Source: a gamma proteobacterium symbiont of Lucinoma myriamae
Lineage (GTDB): Bacteria; Pseudomonadota; Gammaproteobacteria; GRL18
Direction of reading: 5' to 3'
Assembly (NCBI GenBank): GCA_025655635.1
Contig: JAHXIM010000425.1
Location: forward strand, 1,421 to 13,874
Length of the DNA: 12,454 nucleotides
Shown: positions 1 through 8,040 of the stretch, one piece after another
Numbering within the stretch: position 1 is the stretch's first letter
Layout: each line of letters begins with the position of its first letter
Program-made: the position numbers and the translations under genes
Notes under the pieces: model-generated
What the model saw: the letters and a program-made list of their open reading frames with translations, nothing else
Told to the model about the DNA's origin: nothing
Database searches by the model: none

Positions 1-18
1 TGAATATGAATATGAATA
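1..18. repeat. Three tandem copies of the hexamer TGAATA
   Basis: The first 18 bases are three perfect TGAATA units, followed by a related AATAAT stretch. The array may continue left of the window. It lies just upstream of the candidate promoter of the dioxygenase gene. No function can be assigned from sequence. It could be a short slippage-prone tract or chance in AT-rich DNA. Confidence 0.5.
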
Positions 19-34
19 AATAATATGGGGATAG

Positions 35-62
35 TTGAATAAAGATCAATATCCCTGATAAA
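35..62 (+). promoter_or_regulatory. Candidate sigma-70 promoter for the PKHD dioxygenase gene
   Basis: TTGAAT (35-40) and GATAAA (57-62) are 16 bases apart and resemble -35 and -10 boxes. They would give a leader of about 35 bases before the GTG start at 105. The hexamers GGGATA (28-33) and TATCCC (50-55) form an inverted repeat that overlaps the -35 box and spacer, where a regulator could act. This is a match by eye in AT-rich DNA and is only weakly supported. Confidence 0.3.
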
Positions 63-104
63 CTGGAAAACATCATTTATTAGTTTAATAGGGAGTACTG
101 TGTT

Positions 105-782
105 GTGTTAATCGAAATTCCTGATGTGATAAATCCCCAGCAGTTAAAATCCATACAAGCCGTTTTAAAACAGGCTAACTTTGTCGATGGAAAAATATCA
201 GCTGGAGATGTGGCTCAAAACGTGAAGAAAAATGAAGAATTAGTTCAGGATAATTCACAGCAAATGCAGTCATTGAATAATATCCTCATGGGCAGTCTAA
301 TCAATAATGAAACCTATAAAGCAGCTGTAATGATGAAAAAAATTGGTGCTCCATTTTTAGCCCGCTATCGTCAGGGAATGGGTTATGGTGGCCATATTGA
401 TAATCCAATAATGGGACAAATGCCCAATATGTATCGCACCGATGTCTCTACCACTATTTTTCTTAATGATCCTGATGAGTATGAAGGTGGTGATCTCGTC
501 ATTGTTACCAAGTATGGTGAACACAGAGCCAGGTTAAAGGCTGGTAGTGCCATTGTTTACCCTTCAACCAGCTGGCACTATGTGGATGAAGTAACATCAG
601 GAGAACGCCTTGTATGCGTCACCTGGGCACAAAGCATGATTCAGGATGCCAATAAACGTGAAGTACTGTATGAACTATGGCAGGCAAGAGAAAAAATGCT
701 CAGAGAGAACCCTAAGGCTGAAGAGACACAAGGAGTTGATGTTACTTATATCAAACTGGTGCAAATGTGGGCTGATACCTGA
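105..782 (+). CDS. Fe(II)/2-oxoglutarate-dependent PKHD-type hydroxylase (PiuC/YbiX family)
   Basis: Probable cytosolic non-heme iron dioxygenase of 225 residues, the usual length for the PiuC/YbiX family. The metal-binding triad is visible: His97 and Asp99 in the GGHIDNP motif and His158 in SWHYV. Arg168, in the expected position, should bind 2-oxoglutarate. The middle of the protein (about 80-178) is the double-stranded beta-helix domain, and the helical tail fits the family's C-terminal domain. The start is GTG at 105, with GGGAG at 91-95 nine bases upstream. The physiological substrate of the family is not settled. Its genes often sit beside TonB-dependent siderophore receptors, but no such gene is visible here. 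It runs convergently to the dsr operon and shares a terminator with it, so a role in sulfur oxidation is not implied. The family call is firm and the role is unknown. Confidence 0.9.
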   Translation: MLIEIPDVINPQQLKSIQAVLKQANFVDGKISAGDVAQNVKKNEELVQDNSQQMQSLNNILMGSLINNETYKAAVMMKKIGAPFLARYRQGMGYGGHIDNPIMGQMPNMYRTDVSTTIFLNDPDEYEGGDLVIVTKYGEHRARLKAGSAIVYPSTSWHYVDEVTSGERLVCVTWAQSMIQDANKREVLYELWQAREKMLRENPKAEETQGVDVTYIKLVQMWADT

Positions 783-806
783 TAGTTTTACCGACAAATT
801 ACATCC

Positions 807-846
807 ACCCACAAAAAAACCGACCTGAGCCGGTTTTTTTATGGGT
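807..846. terminator. Bidirectional intrinsic terminator between the dioxygenase gene and dsrP
   Basis: Bases 813-822 (seven A then CCG) pair perfectly with 831-840 (CGG then seven T) around an 8-base loop. After one mismatch the pairing continues outward, 807-811 with 842-846. The stem is flanked by A on one side and T on the other. The transcript therefore ends in a U-tract in both directions, which suits the convergent genes ending at 782 and 858. It ends the long dsr transcript directly after dsrP. Confidence 0.85.
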
Positions 847-857
847 AAGCTTAACGA

Positions 858-2060
858 TTACTTACTATGTGGATCAGCGACTGCATCAGCCAGACTGGCT
901 GGTAAAAATTTCAATGCAGCAACGGCCACTGTTACTAACAGCAGAGTGACTCCAAAGCCGCCCAGACCTAATAAAACTTCAGGTAAAGAAGGAGAATAAG
1001 ATGCGACAACACCATCATAAAAAGAACTGCTCACTTCCATTCCAGGGAAAAGATGCATTGGGTATGCTTGTCCACCAATAATAATGACATAAAGCTGAGC
1101 CATGCCGCCTATAATAATCAATACCGATGCCAGACCAATCATTGTTCTGTTGTTTCCTGTTGGCCCATAAAGAAGACCAAGAGGTACAAGGGAACCAAGA
1201 ACAATTTGAACTACCCAGAATAAGAATGTATAGATACCACCGTCAGTTAATATAAATGCTGTGATACCTCTATGGTCGGCAGAATATAGGTTAGTCACAT
1301 GATAAACAAGAACAAAGTAAAGTACCGCCGCAACAAAAACACCTAATAAGTTCTTTAAACGATTAACGATATAATCGCCTAAATCACGCTGAGTATATTT
1401 ATATGAACCTATAAGAACTAACATGAAAAAAGCCAGCCCGAAAGAGAAAGACATAATAATAAACATCGGCGCTAATAATGCTGAATCATAAGCTTCACGA
1501 GCGATTAAGAAACCAAAGATAGAGCCTGTACCAGTAGTCAGAACAAGACGCCAGATAAACGCCGCCATACCCGCTTTTTTGGTTAGATTATTATAAGGTC
1601 TATCCATCATAGTCCATAGATAAATACCAACAATACCCATAAAGCCAGTATATAAAAAGATGTTCCAGGTAAAAATAGAAACAAAGTTGAACTTTGTCAT
1701 AGCAACAATCAATCGATCAGGACGACCTAAATCAAGCAGTAAAACCATCAGTCCACCAGAAAGAAGTGCCAGAGCAAGCATGCCCGATAATCGTGCCAGT
1801 GGTTTATAAGCCGTTTTTGCAAATACAGATGAGATAGAAGCGACGTTAAGTGCACCGGAAGCAGCAACAATCAGGAAGATTGCAAACACATGAGGTGTAC
1901 CCCAGATAATCTGATTATTCATACCAGTAACCCAGTGACCATTGTGCTCCATATAGTAAGCAGCAAGCATGCCGATTACGGAAATAAGACCAAATAGCCC
2001 AAGGAAGGTATAAAAACCTTTTGTATTCCCTTCTACTTCGAGAAAGTGTAATTTTTTCAT
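858..2060 (-). CDS. dsrP: DsrP, integral membrane quinone-interacting subunit of DsrMKJOP
   Basis: NrfD/PsrC-like membrane protein of 400 residues, close to the family's usual length. About ten hydrophobic segments can be seen, roughly at 17-37, 52-78, 92-110, 127-149, 168-187, 193-219, 238-257, 274-298, 306-330 and 362-386. The DLGRPDR motif (110-116) after the third segment is typical of this family. It has no cofactor-binding cysteine clusters, as expected. By family knowledge it anchors the periplasmic DsrO and DsrJ subunits and exchanges electrons with the quinone pool. The ATG at 2060 is preceded by only a weak Shine-Dalgarno (GAG, about ten bases upstream). It follows dsrO after a 50-base gap and is the last gene of the operon here, with the terminator about 10 bases beyond its stop. 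Confidence 0.95.
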   Translation of the reverse strand: MKKLHFLEVEGNTKGFYTFLGLFGLISVIGMLAAYYMEHNGHWVTGMNNQIIWGTPHVFAIFLIVAASGALNVASISSVFAKTAYKPLARLSGMLALALLSGGLMVLLLDLGRPDRLIVAMTKFNFVSIFTWNIFLYTGFMGIVGIYLWTMMDRPYNNLTKKAGMAAFIWRLVLTTGTGSIFGFLIAREAYDSALLAPMFIIMSFSFGLAFFMLVLIGSYKYTQRDLGDYIVNRLKNLLGVFVAAVLYFVLVYHVTNLYSADHRGITAFILTDGGIYTFLFWVVQIVLGSLVPLGLLYGPTGNNRTMIGLASVLIIIGGMAQLYVIIIGGQAYPMHLFPGMEVSSSFYDGVVASYSPSLPEVLLGLGGFGVTLLLVTVAVAALKFLPASLADAVADPHSK

Positions 2061-2110
2061 TTTATTTACTCGTTACAGCAGATATTAAGTGATTAATACT
2101 CATTCGATGA

Positions 2111-2890
2111 TTAAATGCCCTGATAATGAACACCAGGGTTTAATTTAAGATCAGCTCGAATTTGTTTACCGCCATGTTCTTTAAGCAGCGTTGAAATAGT
2201 ACTATTCGGATCATTTAAGTCACCAAAAACTATTGCACCATCACTGGCTTCTACACAGGCAGGCTCCTGACCATTATCAATACGATTAACACACATATTA
2301 CAGGATTCAACACAGCCCTTACCACGCGGGGTATTTTCTGTTTGGTCTGTTAGTACTTCATGTACAAAAGAGCGAGCCTTATAAGGACAAGCCATCATAC
2401 AATAACGACAACCAATACAGCGATGACGATCAACAAGAACGATACCATCAGCTCGTTTCATTGAAGCGCCTGTTGGACAGACATCAACACAAGGTGCGTT
2501 TTCACAATGCTGACACATAACAGGCAGGGACATACTATGACCGGTACCTTTATTTGTTACATCAACAACACGAATATATTGTGTTTTTTGATCATCTCTG
2601 GAATTCGTTTCATTGCCAAGACCATGTTCTTTATTACAGGCCTCAACACACTTATTCCAGTCAACTTGTTTGGAAGTATCAACCAGCATGCCCCAACGTA
2701 CTTTTGAAGACGCCCCGTCTTTAAGTGAAAAGTCACTGAGTGAGCGAGCATTAGCTGTCTGATATAACATAACACCAGGAGCAACGCTGAGTCCTGCTGC
2801 TGCAACCGACCCGAAAATAAAATTTCGGCGTGAAGATTCTACTTCAGCAGCAGTATCCTGCTGTTTTTCATTTTCAATATTAATTGTCAT
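2111..2890 (-). CDS. dsrO: DsrO, periplasmic Tat-exported ferredoxin-like iron-sulfur subunit
   Basis: Periplasmic electron-transfer subunit of DsrMKJOP, 259 residues from the ATG at 2890. A twin-arginine signal (SSRRNFIFG, Arg21-Arg22) and a hydrophobic stretch lead to a likely cleavage site after the ANA at 46-48. Four-cluster-type cysteine groups follow: Cys81/Cys85, Cys126-129-134-138, Cys158-161-164-168 and Cys193-197-200 with Cys212. This is the pattern of the DmsB/NrfC/HmcB family. I prefer the ATG at 2890, with GAGG (2900-2903) nine bases upstream, over a TTG at 2911 that would add seven residues. With this start the gene overlaps the end of dsrJ by 11 bases, which suggests translational coupling of the two periplasmic subunits. 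By family knowledge it passes electrons between DsrJ and DsrP. Confidence 0.95.
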   Translation of the reverse strand: MTINIENEKQQDTAAEVESSRRNFIFGSVAAAGLSVAPGVMLYQTANARSLSDFSLKDGASSKVRWGMLVDTSKQVDWNKCVEACNKEHGLGNETNSRDDQKTQYIRVVDVTNKGTGHSMSLPVMCQHCENAPCVDVCPTGASMKRADGIVLVDRHRCIGCRYCMMACPYKARSFVHEVLTDQTENTPRGKGCVESCNMCVNRIDNGQEPACVEASDGAIVFGDLNDPNSTISTLLKEHGGKQIRADLKLNPGVHYQGI

Positions 2891-3470
2891 CAGAATGAAC
2901 CTCAGGCGCAATATTGGCCATATCTTGAACTGTCAGGCTATAAGTACCAGGAACAACTGCATTGTAGTTAACATCCTTGTGGTTTGACAGAGCATGAAAA
3001 TCTCCGCTACCTTCCGGGATATCTCTATGACACTGGAAGCAATCAATTGATACTGCCGCATACTGATGGCATGAAACGCAAAAATGCTGATCATTATCAA
3101 TACGAACATATTTGTTATTATCATCTTTAACTGCATGACAATTAACACACTGTTTCAGACTACCGTCAAGCACACCGCCGTCAGCCTTAGCTCTTACACC
3201 TTCACGTAACGTTTTAATTCTGTCATGCTTAAGTAAGTCAGGATGTTGACGACGCATTTCCTCTGATGGTAATACGCACTTTTCGCCACTGGTTTCCTGA
3301 ATAGTAATACTCGGACCCAGATCGCTCTGACTTGCATTAACAATATTAAAGCTGGCAATTAATGCCAGCCCCGCTACAGCGAGTGGCAATTTATGCAAAC
3401 TCTTTTCCTTACTTTTTTTACTAAAGAAAGAAGAGTTAAAACTAAAATCAATATTTAGTTGCAACCACAC
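2880..3470 (-). CDS. dsrJ: DsrJ, periplasmic triheme cytochrome c of DsrMKJOP
   Basis: Triheme c-type cytochrome, 196 residues from the GTG at 3470. The three heme-binding motifs are CVNCH (108-112), CVSCH (131-135) and CFQCH (144-148). A hydrophobic segment at about 27-44, after a lysine-rich stretch, exports the protein and may stay as an anchor. Cys65, in the KCVLPSEEMRR region, matches the conserved cysteine that in A. vinosum DsrJ serves as an unusual heme ligand. The start is chosen because AGGAG (revcomp of 3478-3482) lies seven bases before this GTG. A TTG at 3497 would add nine residues but has no good ribosome binding site. About 26 mostly polar residues precede the hydrophobic segment, longer than a typical Sec signal n-region. 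The stop overlaps the start of dsrO by 11 bases. Confidence 0.93.
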   Translation of the reverse strand: MWLQLNIDFSFNSSFFSKKSKEKSLHKLPLAVAGLALIASFNIVNASQSDLGPSITIQETSGEKCVLPSEEMRRQHPDLLKHDRIKTLREGVRAKADGGVLDGSLKQCVNCHAVKDDNNKYVRIDNDQHFCVSCHQYAAVSIDCFQCHRDIPEGSGDFHALSNHKDVNYNAVVPGTYSLTVQDMANIAPEVHSDDN

Positions 3471-3520
3471 ATTTATTCTCCTGCTTATTTTGCTCAAGGC
3501 TGTTAAATCAGCTCGACTAA

Positions 3521-5497
3521 TTAATCGCCTAATCCCATATCAATGTAGCCTGTTGGGCAAACATCTTTACAGATGTGACAACCAATACAAAGATCATAGT
3601 CCGTATAGACATAACGGCCAGTAGTTGATTGAGCTTTTGGTGTTTTCTTAACAGCGTCTTGAGGACAATAAATAACACAGTTATCACACTCAAAACACAT
3701 ACCACAACTCATACAGCGCTTAGCTTCAGAAACAATATCTTCTTCAGAAAGAGCAACCAGACGTTCAGAAAAATGACCTAATACTTCTTCCGAATTAACA
3801 TCAATTGTTTCACGAACGTGACGCGGCTCATATTCAAAGTGCCCCATGAACAGCTTGTCATGACTGATAATGTCATTTGATGAGCGATTTTCATAGTTAT
3901 GAATGGCAAAATTTGCACCATCAGTTCCACGAGTACTATCATGACCATGTACAGGTGAAGCGTCTGGAGCTAAACCGGTATCATCCAATTTCTTCTGTAA
4001 TGAGAAGGTGTGCTTATCAACCTTAGGACGTTTTCTCAAATCTACATCTTTATTAGTTAAATAATGATGAATGGTTTCAGATGCGATAGCAGCCTGACCA
4101 ATAGCCGTTGTTAATAAGTGAGGACGTACAATATCACCCGCAAGGAAGTGACCAGGCTTGCCTTTCACCTGATAGTGAGCATCACCATCGATGAAGCCAT
4201 AACCGTTATCCATATCCTCGATACCAGTCATATCACCTTTTTGACCAATCGCTGAAACAATTAAAGTCGCTTCAATATCATATTCAGAACCTTCGATAGG
4301 TGTCTTACCATCTTCTTCAAGTTTAATTACTCGTAGAGCTGTTGCACGACCGCTATCATCACGTACGACAGCAATGGGACTGACACATCCGGTAATAGTC
4401 ACACCTTCACGTAATGCATCGTCAATTTCATGTTGTGCCGCTGGCATATTTTCAATTGAAGAGCGTGATAGTAGTGTTACATCAGCACCGTCTTTATTCG
4501 CTGAATCAGCAACATCGTGTGCAGTGTGTCCCAAGACAACATTCTCAGCAAAATCTTTTTCTGCCGTGCTTTTGATATTACCTAAGCGACGAGCAACCGA
4601 TGCAACGTCAATTGAGGTATCACCACCACCAATACAAACGACTTTTTCCGATGATACTTGTAAACGACCATCGTTAAATGCTTCAAGGAAAGCTACGCCG
4701 CTGATACAGTTTGGTGCTTCATCAAAACCTTCAATGGGTAGACCGCGACCTTCTTTACAACCGATAGCCCAAAGAATGGCATCATAATCTTTTTCTAAAT
4801 CTTCTACTTTAACGTCAGTACCGACTCGAGTGTTTAATTTAACGTCAACACCCATTTCTACAATACGGTTCATTTCATGTTCAAGCATATCACGAGGAAC
4901 ACGATAACCTGGAATACCATACATCATCATGCCGCCCAGCTCTGAATGATCATCAAATACGGTACACGCGTGGCCTATACGACGCAGTTGATAGGCTGCA
5001 GCCAGACCTGCTGGACCACCACCAATGATAGCGACTTTCTTACCACTGTCTTGCTCTGCAGCTTGAAATTTGTATCCCGCTGCACGAGCACTGTCACCGA
5101 TATACTGCTCTACTGAATTAATGCCGACATTGTCATCTAGTTCATTACGATTACAGCCATCTTCACAAGGTGCTGGACAAACACGACCCATTACTGATGG
5201 GAAAGGGTTTGCGTCTGTAGAACGTCTGAATGCGTATTCTTCTTTAGACATACCTTCGTGAGTTGGTTTTTCCATACCACGAATGATATCCAACCAGCCG
5301 CGAATATCTTCACCCGCTGGACAACTGCCCTGACAAGGAGGTGTTCTATTGATATATGTTGGACATTTATGACTCCAGCCAGCCTGAAAAATATTGTCAG
5401 TCCAGGTATTCCACTCTTGTGTACCAGTGTGTTCTAACCTTGTCTCTGTATAACGAGTATTGGTTAGTTTCTTCGGAGCTGTATCAGCAGTAGACAT
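3521..5497 (-). CDS. dsrL: DsrL, NAD(P)H-linked iron-sulfur flavoprotein partner of DsrAB
   Basis: Cytoplasmic flavoprotein of 658 residues related to the small subunit of glutamate synthase (GltD). The N-terminal cysteines 45, 55, 59, 107, 111 and 115 match the Fe-S region of that family. The FAD-binding GGGPAGLAAAY lies at 159-169, the NAD(P)-binding GGGDTSIDVASVARR at 290-304 and the second FAD contact FLAGD at 451-455. A linker (about 490-590) absent from GltD leads to a C-terminal ferredoxin domain with Cys595-611 (CMSCGMCFECDNC region) and Cys637-640-643-647. In sulfur oxidisers DsrL is essential and takes electrons from DsrAB to NAD(P)+. Its presence with dsrEFH marks the oxidative pathway. 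The ATG at 5497 has AGGAG eight bases upstream. It follows dsrK after 100 bases and precedes dsrJ by 50. Confidence 0.95.
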   Translation of the reverse strand: MSTADTAPKKLTNTRYTETRLEHTGTQEWNTWTDNIFQAGWSHKCPTYINRTPPCQGSCPAGEDIRGWLDIIRGMEKPTHEGMSKEEYAFRRSTDANPFPSVMGRVCPAPCEDGCNRNELDDNVGINSVEQYIGDSARAAGYKFQAAEQDSGKKVAIIGGGPAGLAAAYQLRRIGHACTVFDDHSELGGMMMYGIPGYRVPRDMLEHEMNRIVEMGVDVKLNTRVGTDVKVEDLEKDYDAILWAIGCKEGRGLPIEGFDEAPNCISGVAFLEAFNDGRLQVSSEKVVCIGGGDTSIDVASVARRLGNIKSTAEKDFAENVVLGHTAHDVADSANKDGADVTLLSRSSIENMPAAQHEIDDALREGVTITGCVSPIAVVRDDSGRATALRVIKLEEDGKTPIEGSEYDIEATLIVSAIGQKGDMTGIEDMDNGYGFIDGDAHYQVKGKPGHFLAGDIVRPHLLTTAIGQAAIASETIHHYLTNKDVDLRKRPKVDKHTFSLQKKLDDTGLAPDASPVHGHDSTRGTDGANFAIHNYENRSSNDIISHDKLFMGHFEYEPRHVRETIDVNSEEVLGHFSERLVALSEEDIVSEAKRCMSCGMCFECDNCVIYCPQDAVKKTPKAQSTTGRYVYTDYDLCIGCHICKDVCPTGYIDMGLGD

Positions 5498-5529
5498 TTA
5501 TATTTCTCCTATCAAGCTATATTTAATGC

Positions 5530-5542
5530 AACAAAATTTGTT
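5530..5542. repeat. Small palindrome in the dsrK-dsrL gap
   Basis: AACAAA (5530-5535) and TTTGTT (5537-5542) are perfect inverted repeats around one central base, in the 100-base gap between dsrK and dsrL. It is too tight to fold as a good RNA hairpin and has no flanking T-run, so it is not a terminator. It could bind a dimeric regulator or be chance in AT-rich DNA. I see no convincing promoter beside it. Confidence 0.25.
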
Positions 5543-5597
5543 ACGTTGAATCTTTAAAAAAATTATTTAAAAGTGGTTATTAAGGCAATGAAAAAAA

Positions 5598-7142
5598 CTA
5601 ATCGTCAGATTCAGTTTTGTCATCTTCCTCAGTACCATCCAGATCTTTTTCCTGCTCACTACCTGTCATGACTATCGCTTCACTGACGAGTTGATGAACA
5701 CTCATAATGGCATCCATTTCGAAACCATAATAAGGTAATGTTTTAGTAAACTGACTTTTACAAATGGCACAAATTGCTGCAATATTTGTCACGCCACTTT
5801 CTTCAGTCACTTGTTTAAGTGCTTCCATTCTTGGTAAGGCGCCTTTAACACGTAGCTCCATCAGGTCATCAGTCAATATACCACCACCACCGCCACAACA
5901 GAATGTTGCATCTTTAATGGTATCAGAGTCCATATCAACATAATTATTACAGGCAGCCTGGATAACAGCACGAGGTATGTCAAATTGACTTCCTGGATAA
6001 TCACCAATGCGTGACGCACGAGCAACGTTACAAGAATCATGGAAGGTCATGGTCAGATGATCATTCTCTTCTTTGTTCATGCGTAACTTGCCTTCTTGCA
6101 ACGCACCATAAGTTACTTCAAGAATATGCTGAGGGATTGGGTAATTTTGATCTAAGAAATCAAACGGACCTGCAAGTGTGTTTAAGAAACTATAAGCAAC
6201 ACGCCATGCGTGCCCACACTCACCAAAGATAATACGTTTTACTTTTAATTCAATAGCAGCTTCGCGAATTCTCATGGAAATTTTCTGCATATTGTCATAA
6301 CTGCCAATAAACAAACCGAAGTTAGCCGCTTCAGATGCTTTTGAACTGACAGTCCAGGTAATGCCAAGTTCATGAAGAACTTTACCGTAACCAATCAGAC
6401 CATCAATATGAGGCTCTGCAAAGAAATCAGCAGATGGAGTCATAAGTAAAGCTTCACAGCCTACTTCATCCATATTGAATTTAACTGGAACGCCGCACTC
6501 ATCTTCCATCTCTTCTTCGAGATCTTCGAGAATGCCTTTTAATGCCTTTCCAGGTAACCCGAGATTATTACCAATCTTATATACTTTCTGAATAATCTGG
6601 TTAGAATATTTTTGAGCTTTACCGACATGAGCCAAAATCTCACGTGCTGCCATTGTTACTTCTGCAGTATCAATACCCATTGGACAAAAAACAGAACAAC
6701 GGCGACATTCAGAACATTGATGGTAATAGTTGTACCATTCATCTAATACATCTTCGGTTAGATCAACTGCCCCCACTAATTTAGGGAAGTATTTACCAGC
6801 AAAGGTGAAATAACGACGATACACTTTTCTCATCAAATCCTGACGAGCGACTGGCATATTTTTAGGGTCATTAGTACCAATAAAATAATGACACTTATCA
6901 GTACATGCTCCACATTTGATGCATGAATCCATAAACACTTGAAGTGAACGATAGCGACCTAACAGGTCACCCATTTTATCTAATGTTTTTTCTTTCCAAT
7001 CTTCTGGTAATTCACCAGGGTAGCCTAGATCTGTATCGAATTCCGCACGTGAAACGAACGGTCCGCCACCAGCCATTTCATCCTGTTTGATCAGGGGAAC
7101 TGCTGGATACTCTCTAAACTTGGGAGTTTCAAAGTCTGCCAC
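5598..7142 (-). CDS. dsrK: DsrK, HdrD-like iron-sulfur protein of DsrMKJOP
   Basis: Cytoplasm-facing catalytic subunit of the membrane complex, 514 residues, related to heterodisulfide reductase subunit HdrD. Two 4Fe-4S ferredoxin motifs lie at Cys74-77-80-84 and Cys143-146-149-153. Cysteine-rich CCG-type residues follow: Cys309 in FGECGHAW, Cys371 in FHDSCN, Cys415-416 in FCCGGGGG, and Cys458/Cys461 in AICAICKSQ. These should hold the special cubane cluster that acts on disulfides. The proposed substrate is DsrC in its disulfide or trisulfide form. The last 20 or so residues are strongly acidic. The start is GTG at 7142, with GAGG (revcomp of 7153-7156) ten bases upstream; no closer start fits. 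It follows dsrM, its usual partner, after 81 bases. Confidence 0.95.
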   Translation of the reverse strand: MADFETPKFREYPAVPLIKQDEMAGGGPFVSRAEFDTDLGYPGELPEDWKEKTLDKMGDLLGRYRSLQVFMDSCIKCGACTDKCHYFIGTNDPKNMPVARQDLMRKVYRRYFTFAGKYFPKLVGAVDLTEDVLDEWYNYYHQCSECRRCSVFCPMGIDTAEVTMAAREILAHVGKAQKYSNQIIQKVYKIGNNLGLPGKALKGILEDLEEEMEDECGVPVKFNMDEVGCEALLMTPSADFFAEPHIDGLIGYGKVLHELGITWTVSSKASEAANFGLFIGSYDNMQKISMRIREAAIELKVKRIIFGECGHAWRVAYSFLNTLAGPFDFLDQNYPIPQHILEVTYGALQEGKLRMNKEENDHLTMTFHDSCNVARASRIGDYPGSQFDIPRAVIQAACNNYVDMDSDTIKDATFCCGGGGGILTDDLMELRVKGALPRMEALKQVTEESGVTNIAAICAICKSQFTKTLPYYGFEMDAIMSVHQLVSEAIVMTGSEQEKDLDGTEEDDKTESDD

Positions 7143-7223
7143 TTGTCTAAATCCTCAAAAAATTCCTAGGTATCATTCTTTACAATTAAAGTTAGCTATT
7201 AATAGAAAAATGACGCTCTATTC

Positions 7224-7967
7224 TTATTTAGGTTGAACTTTATTTTTTTCTGCATCTAATTCTGCAGCCCATGGTGCTATATGTCTTTCCTCACGAGGAT
7301 TATCAACTTGATTACGTGTCGGAGCAAAAAACAAACCTGGGATATGTAGCAGCTTACTAAAAGGTAACAATATCATTAAAATTGCAACCAGAAACAGATG
7401 TACCATTAAAGGGAAATCTGTTGGCAATGCCTGCCAGTCAAATATTAATAAACCTAAAGAAAATTCTTTTACTGCGATAATATCGGTATGTGAAATAAAA
7501 CGCATGACTATGCCAGTTAAACCAATAACCATGAGTAAAATCAGCCATAAATAGTCAGATGGAGATGATATGTACTTTACACGTGCCACAAATATACGGC
7601 GAACAAGGAGTCCAGCTAAACCAATAAACATTGTAAATGCCGCGTATTCGCCCACATTTTGCAACAACACTAAAGGTAGTGGTACATCTTTAATAAAAAA
7701 GCGTAAATGATTTAATAGAACCACAAAAAGGCTCATATGGAACAACCAGCCAAACAGCCAGGTCCATTTATTGGAACGGAACAAGGCGGCAAATAAGATT
7801 GCTTCTTTAGCCAGTCTAATGGCCACGCCACCCTTTGTTAAAGGAGCAGGTGTGACCGGTATTTTCAAAGGTGCGGGCACCCGGGAATATTGAATAATTT
7901 TTTTCGTAAGTCCTATAATAAGGACAAGAAAAGCCACTGTAAAAAGTAGCGCATAAAACGCTGACAT
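7224..7967 (-). CDS. dsrM: DsrM, membrane b-type cytochrome of DsrMKJOP
   Basis: NarI-like diheme cytochrome b subunit, 247 residues. Five hydrophobic segments are visible at about 4-22, 70-90, 105-123, 138-158 and 187-207. Likely heme-ligating histidines are His77 (FHMSL) and His87 (NHLRF) in the second segment, and His190 (VHLFLV) and His208 (LLHIPG) around the fifth. The last 40 residues are polar and probably cytoplasmic. By family knowledge it forms a module with DsrK and links it to the quinone pool. The ATG at 7967 has AGG a few bases upstream. It follows dsrC after a 110-base gap that contains possible RNA structure, and precedes dsrK. Confidence 0.94.
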   Translation of the reverse strand: MSAFYALLFTVAFLVLIIGLTKKIIQYSRVPAPLKIPVTPAPLTKGGVAIRLAKEAILFAALFRSNKWTWLFGWLFHMSLFVVLLNHLRFFIKDVPLPLVLLQNVGEYAAFTMFIGLAGLLVRRIFVARVKYISSPSDYLWLILLMVIGLTGIVMRFISHTDIIAVKEFSLGLLIFDWQALPTDFPLMVHLFLVAILMILLPFSKLLHIPGLFFAPTRNQVDNPREERHIAPWAAELDAEKNKVQPK

Positions 7968-8040
7968 ATTACCTACCCATTAGTAATTTTTAAACAGTGT
8001 GCAAGAACTCTTCTGTTAATAAGAAAATTTCCTGCACATG

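Noticed and set aside
646..828. 60-codon frame overlapping the end of the dioxygenase gene
   Set aside because: It overlaps a well-supported gene in another frame and runs into the terminator stem. There is no sign it is translated.
2557..2805. 82-codon open frame on the minus strand inside dsrO
   Set aside because: It is an out-of-frame shadow of the cysteine-rich dsrO sequence with no domain or start signal of its own.
4374..4787. 137-codon open frame on the plus strand inside dsrL
   Set aside because: It is fully antisense to the FAD/NAD(P) domains of dsrL, has no recognisable motif or ribosome binding site, and is explained by codon use of the real gene.
7201..7222. AATAGA/TCTATT inverted repeat after dsrM as a terminator
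   Set aside because: The stem is only 6 bp and AT-rich, has a 10-base loop and no U-tract in the operon direction.
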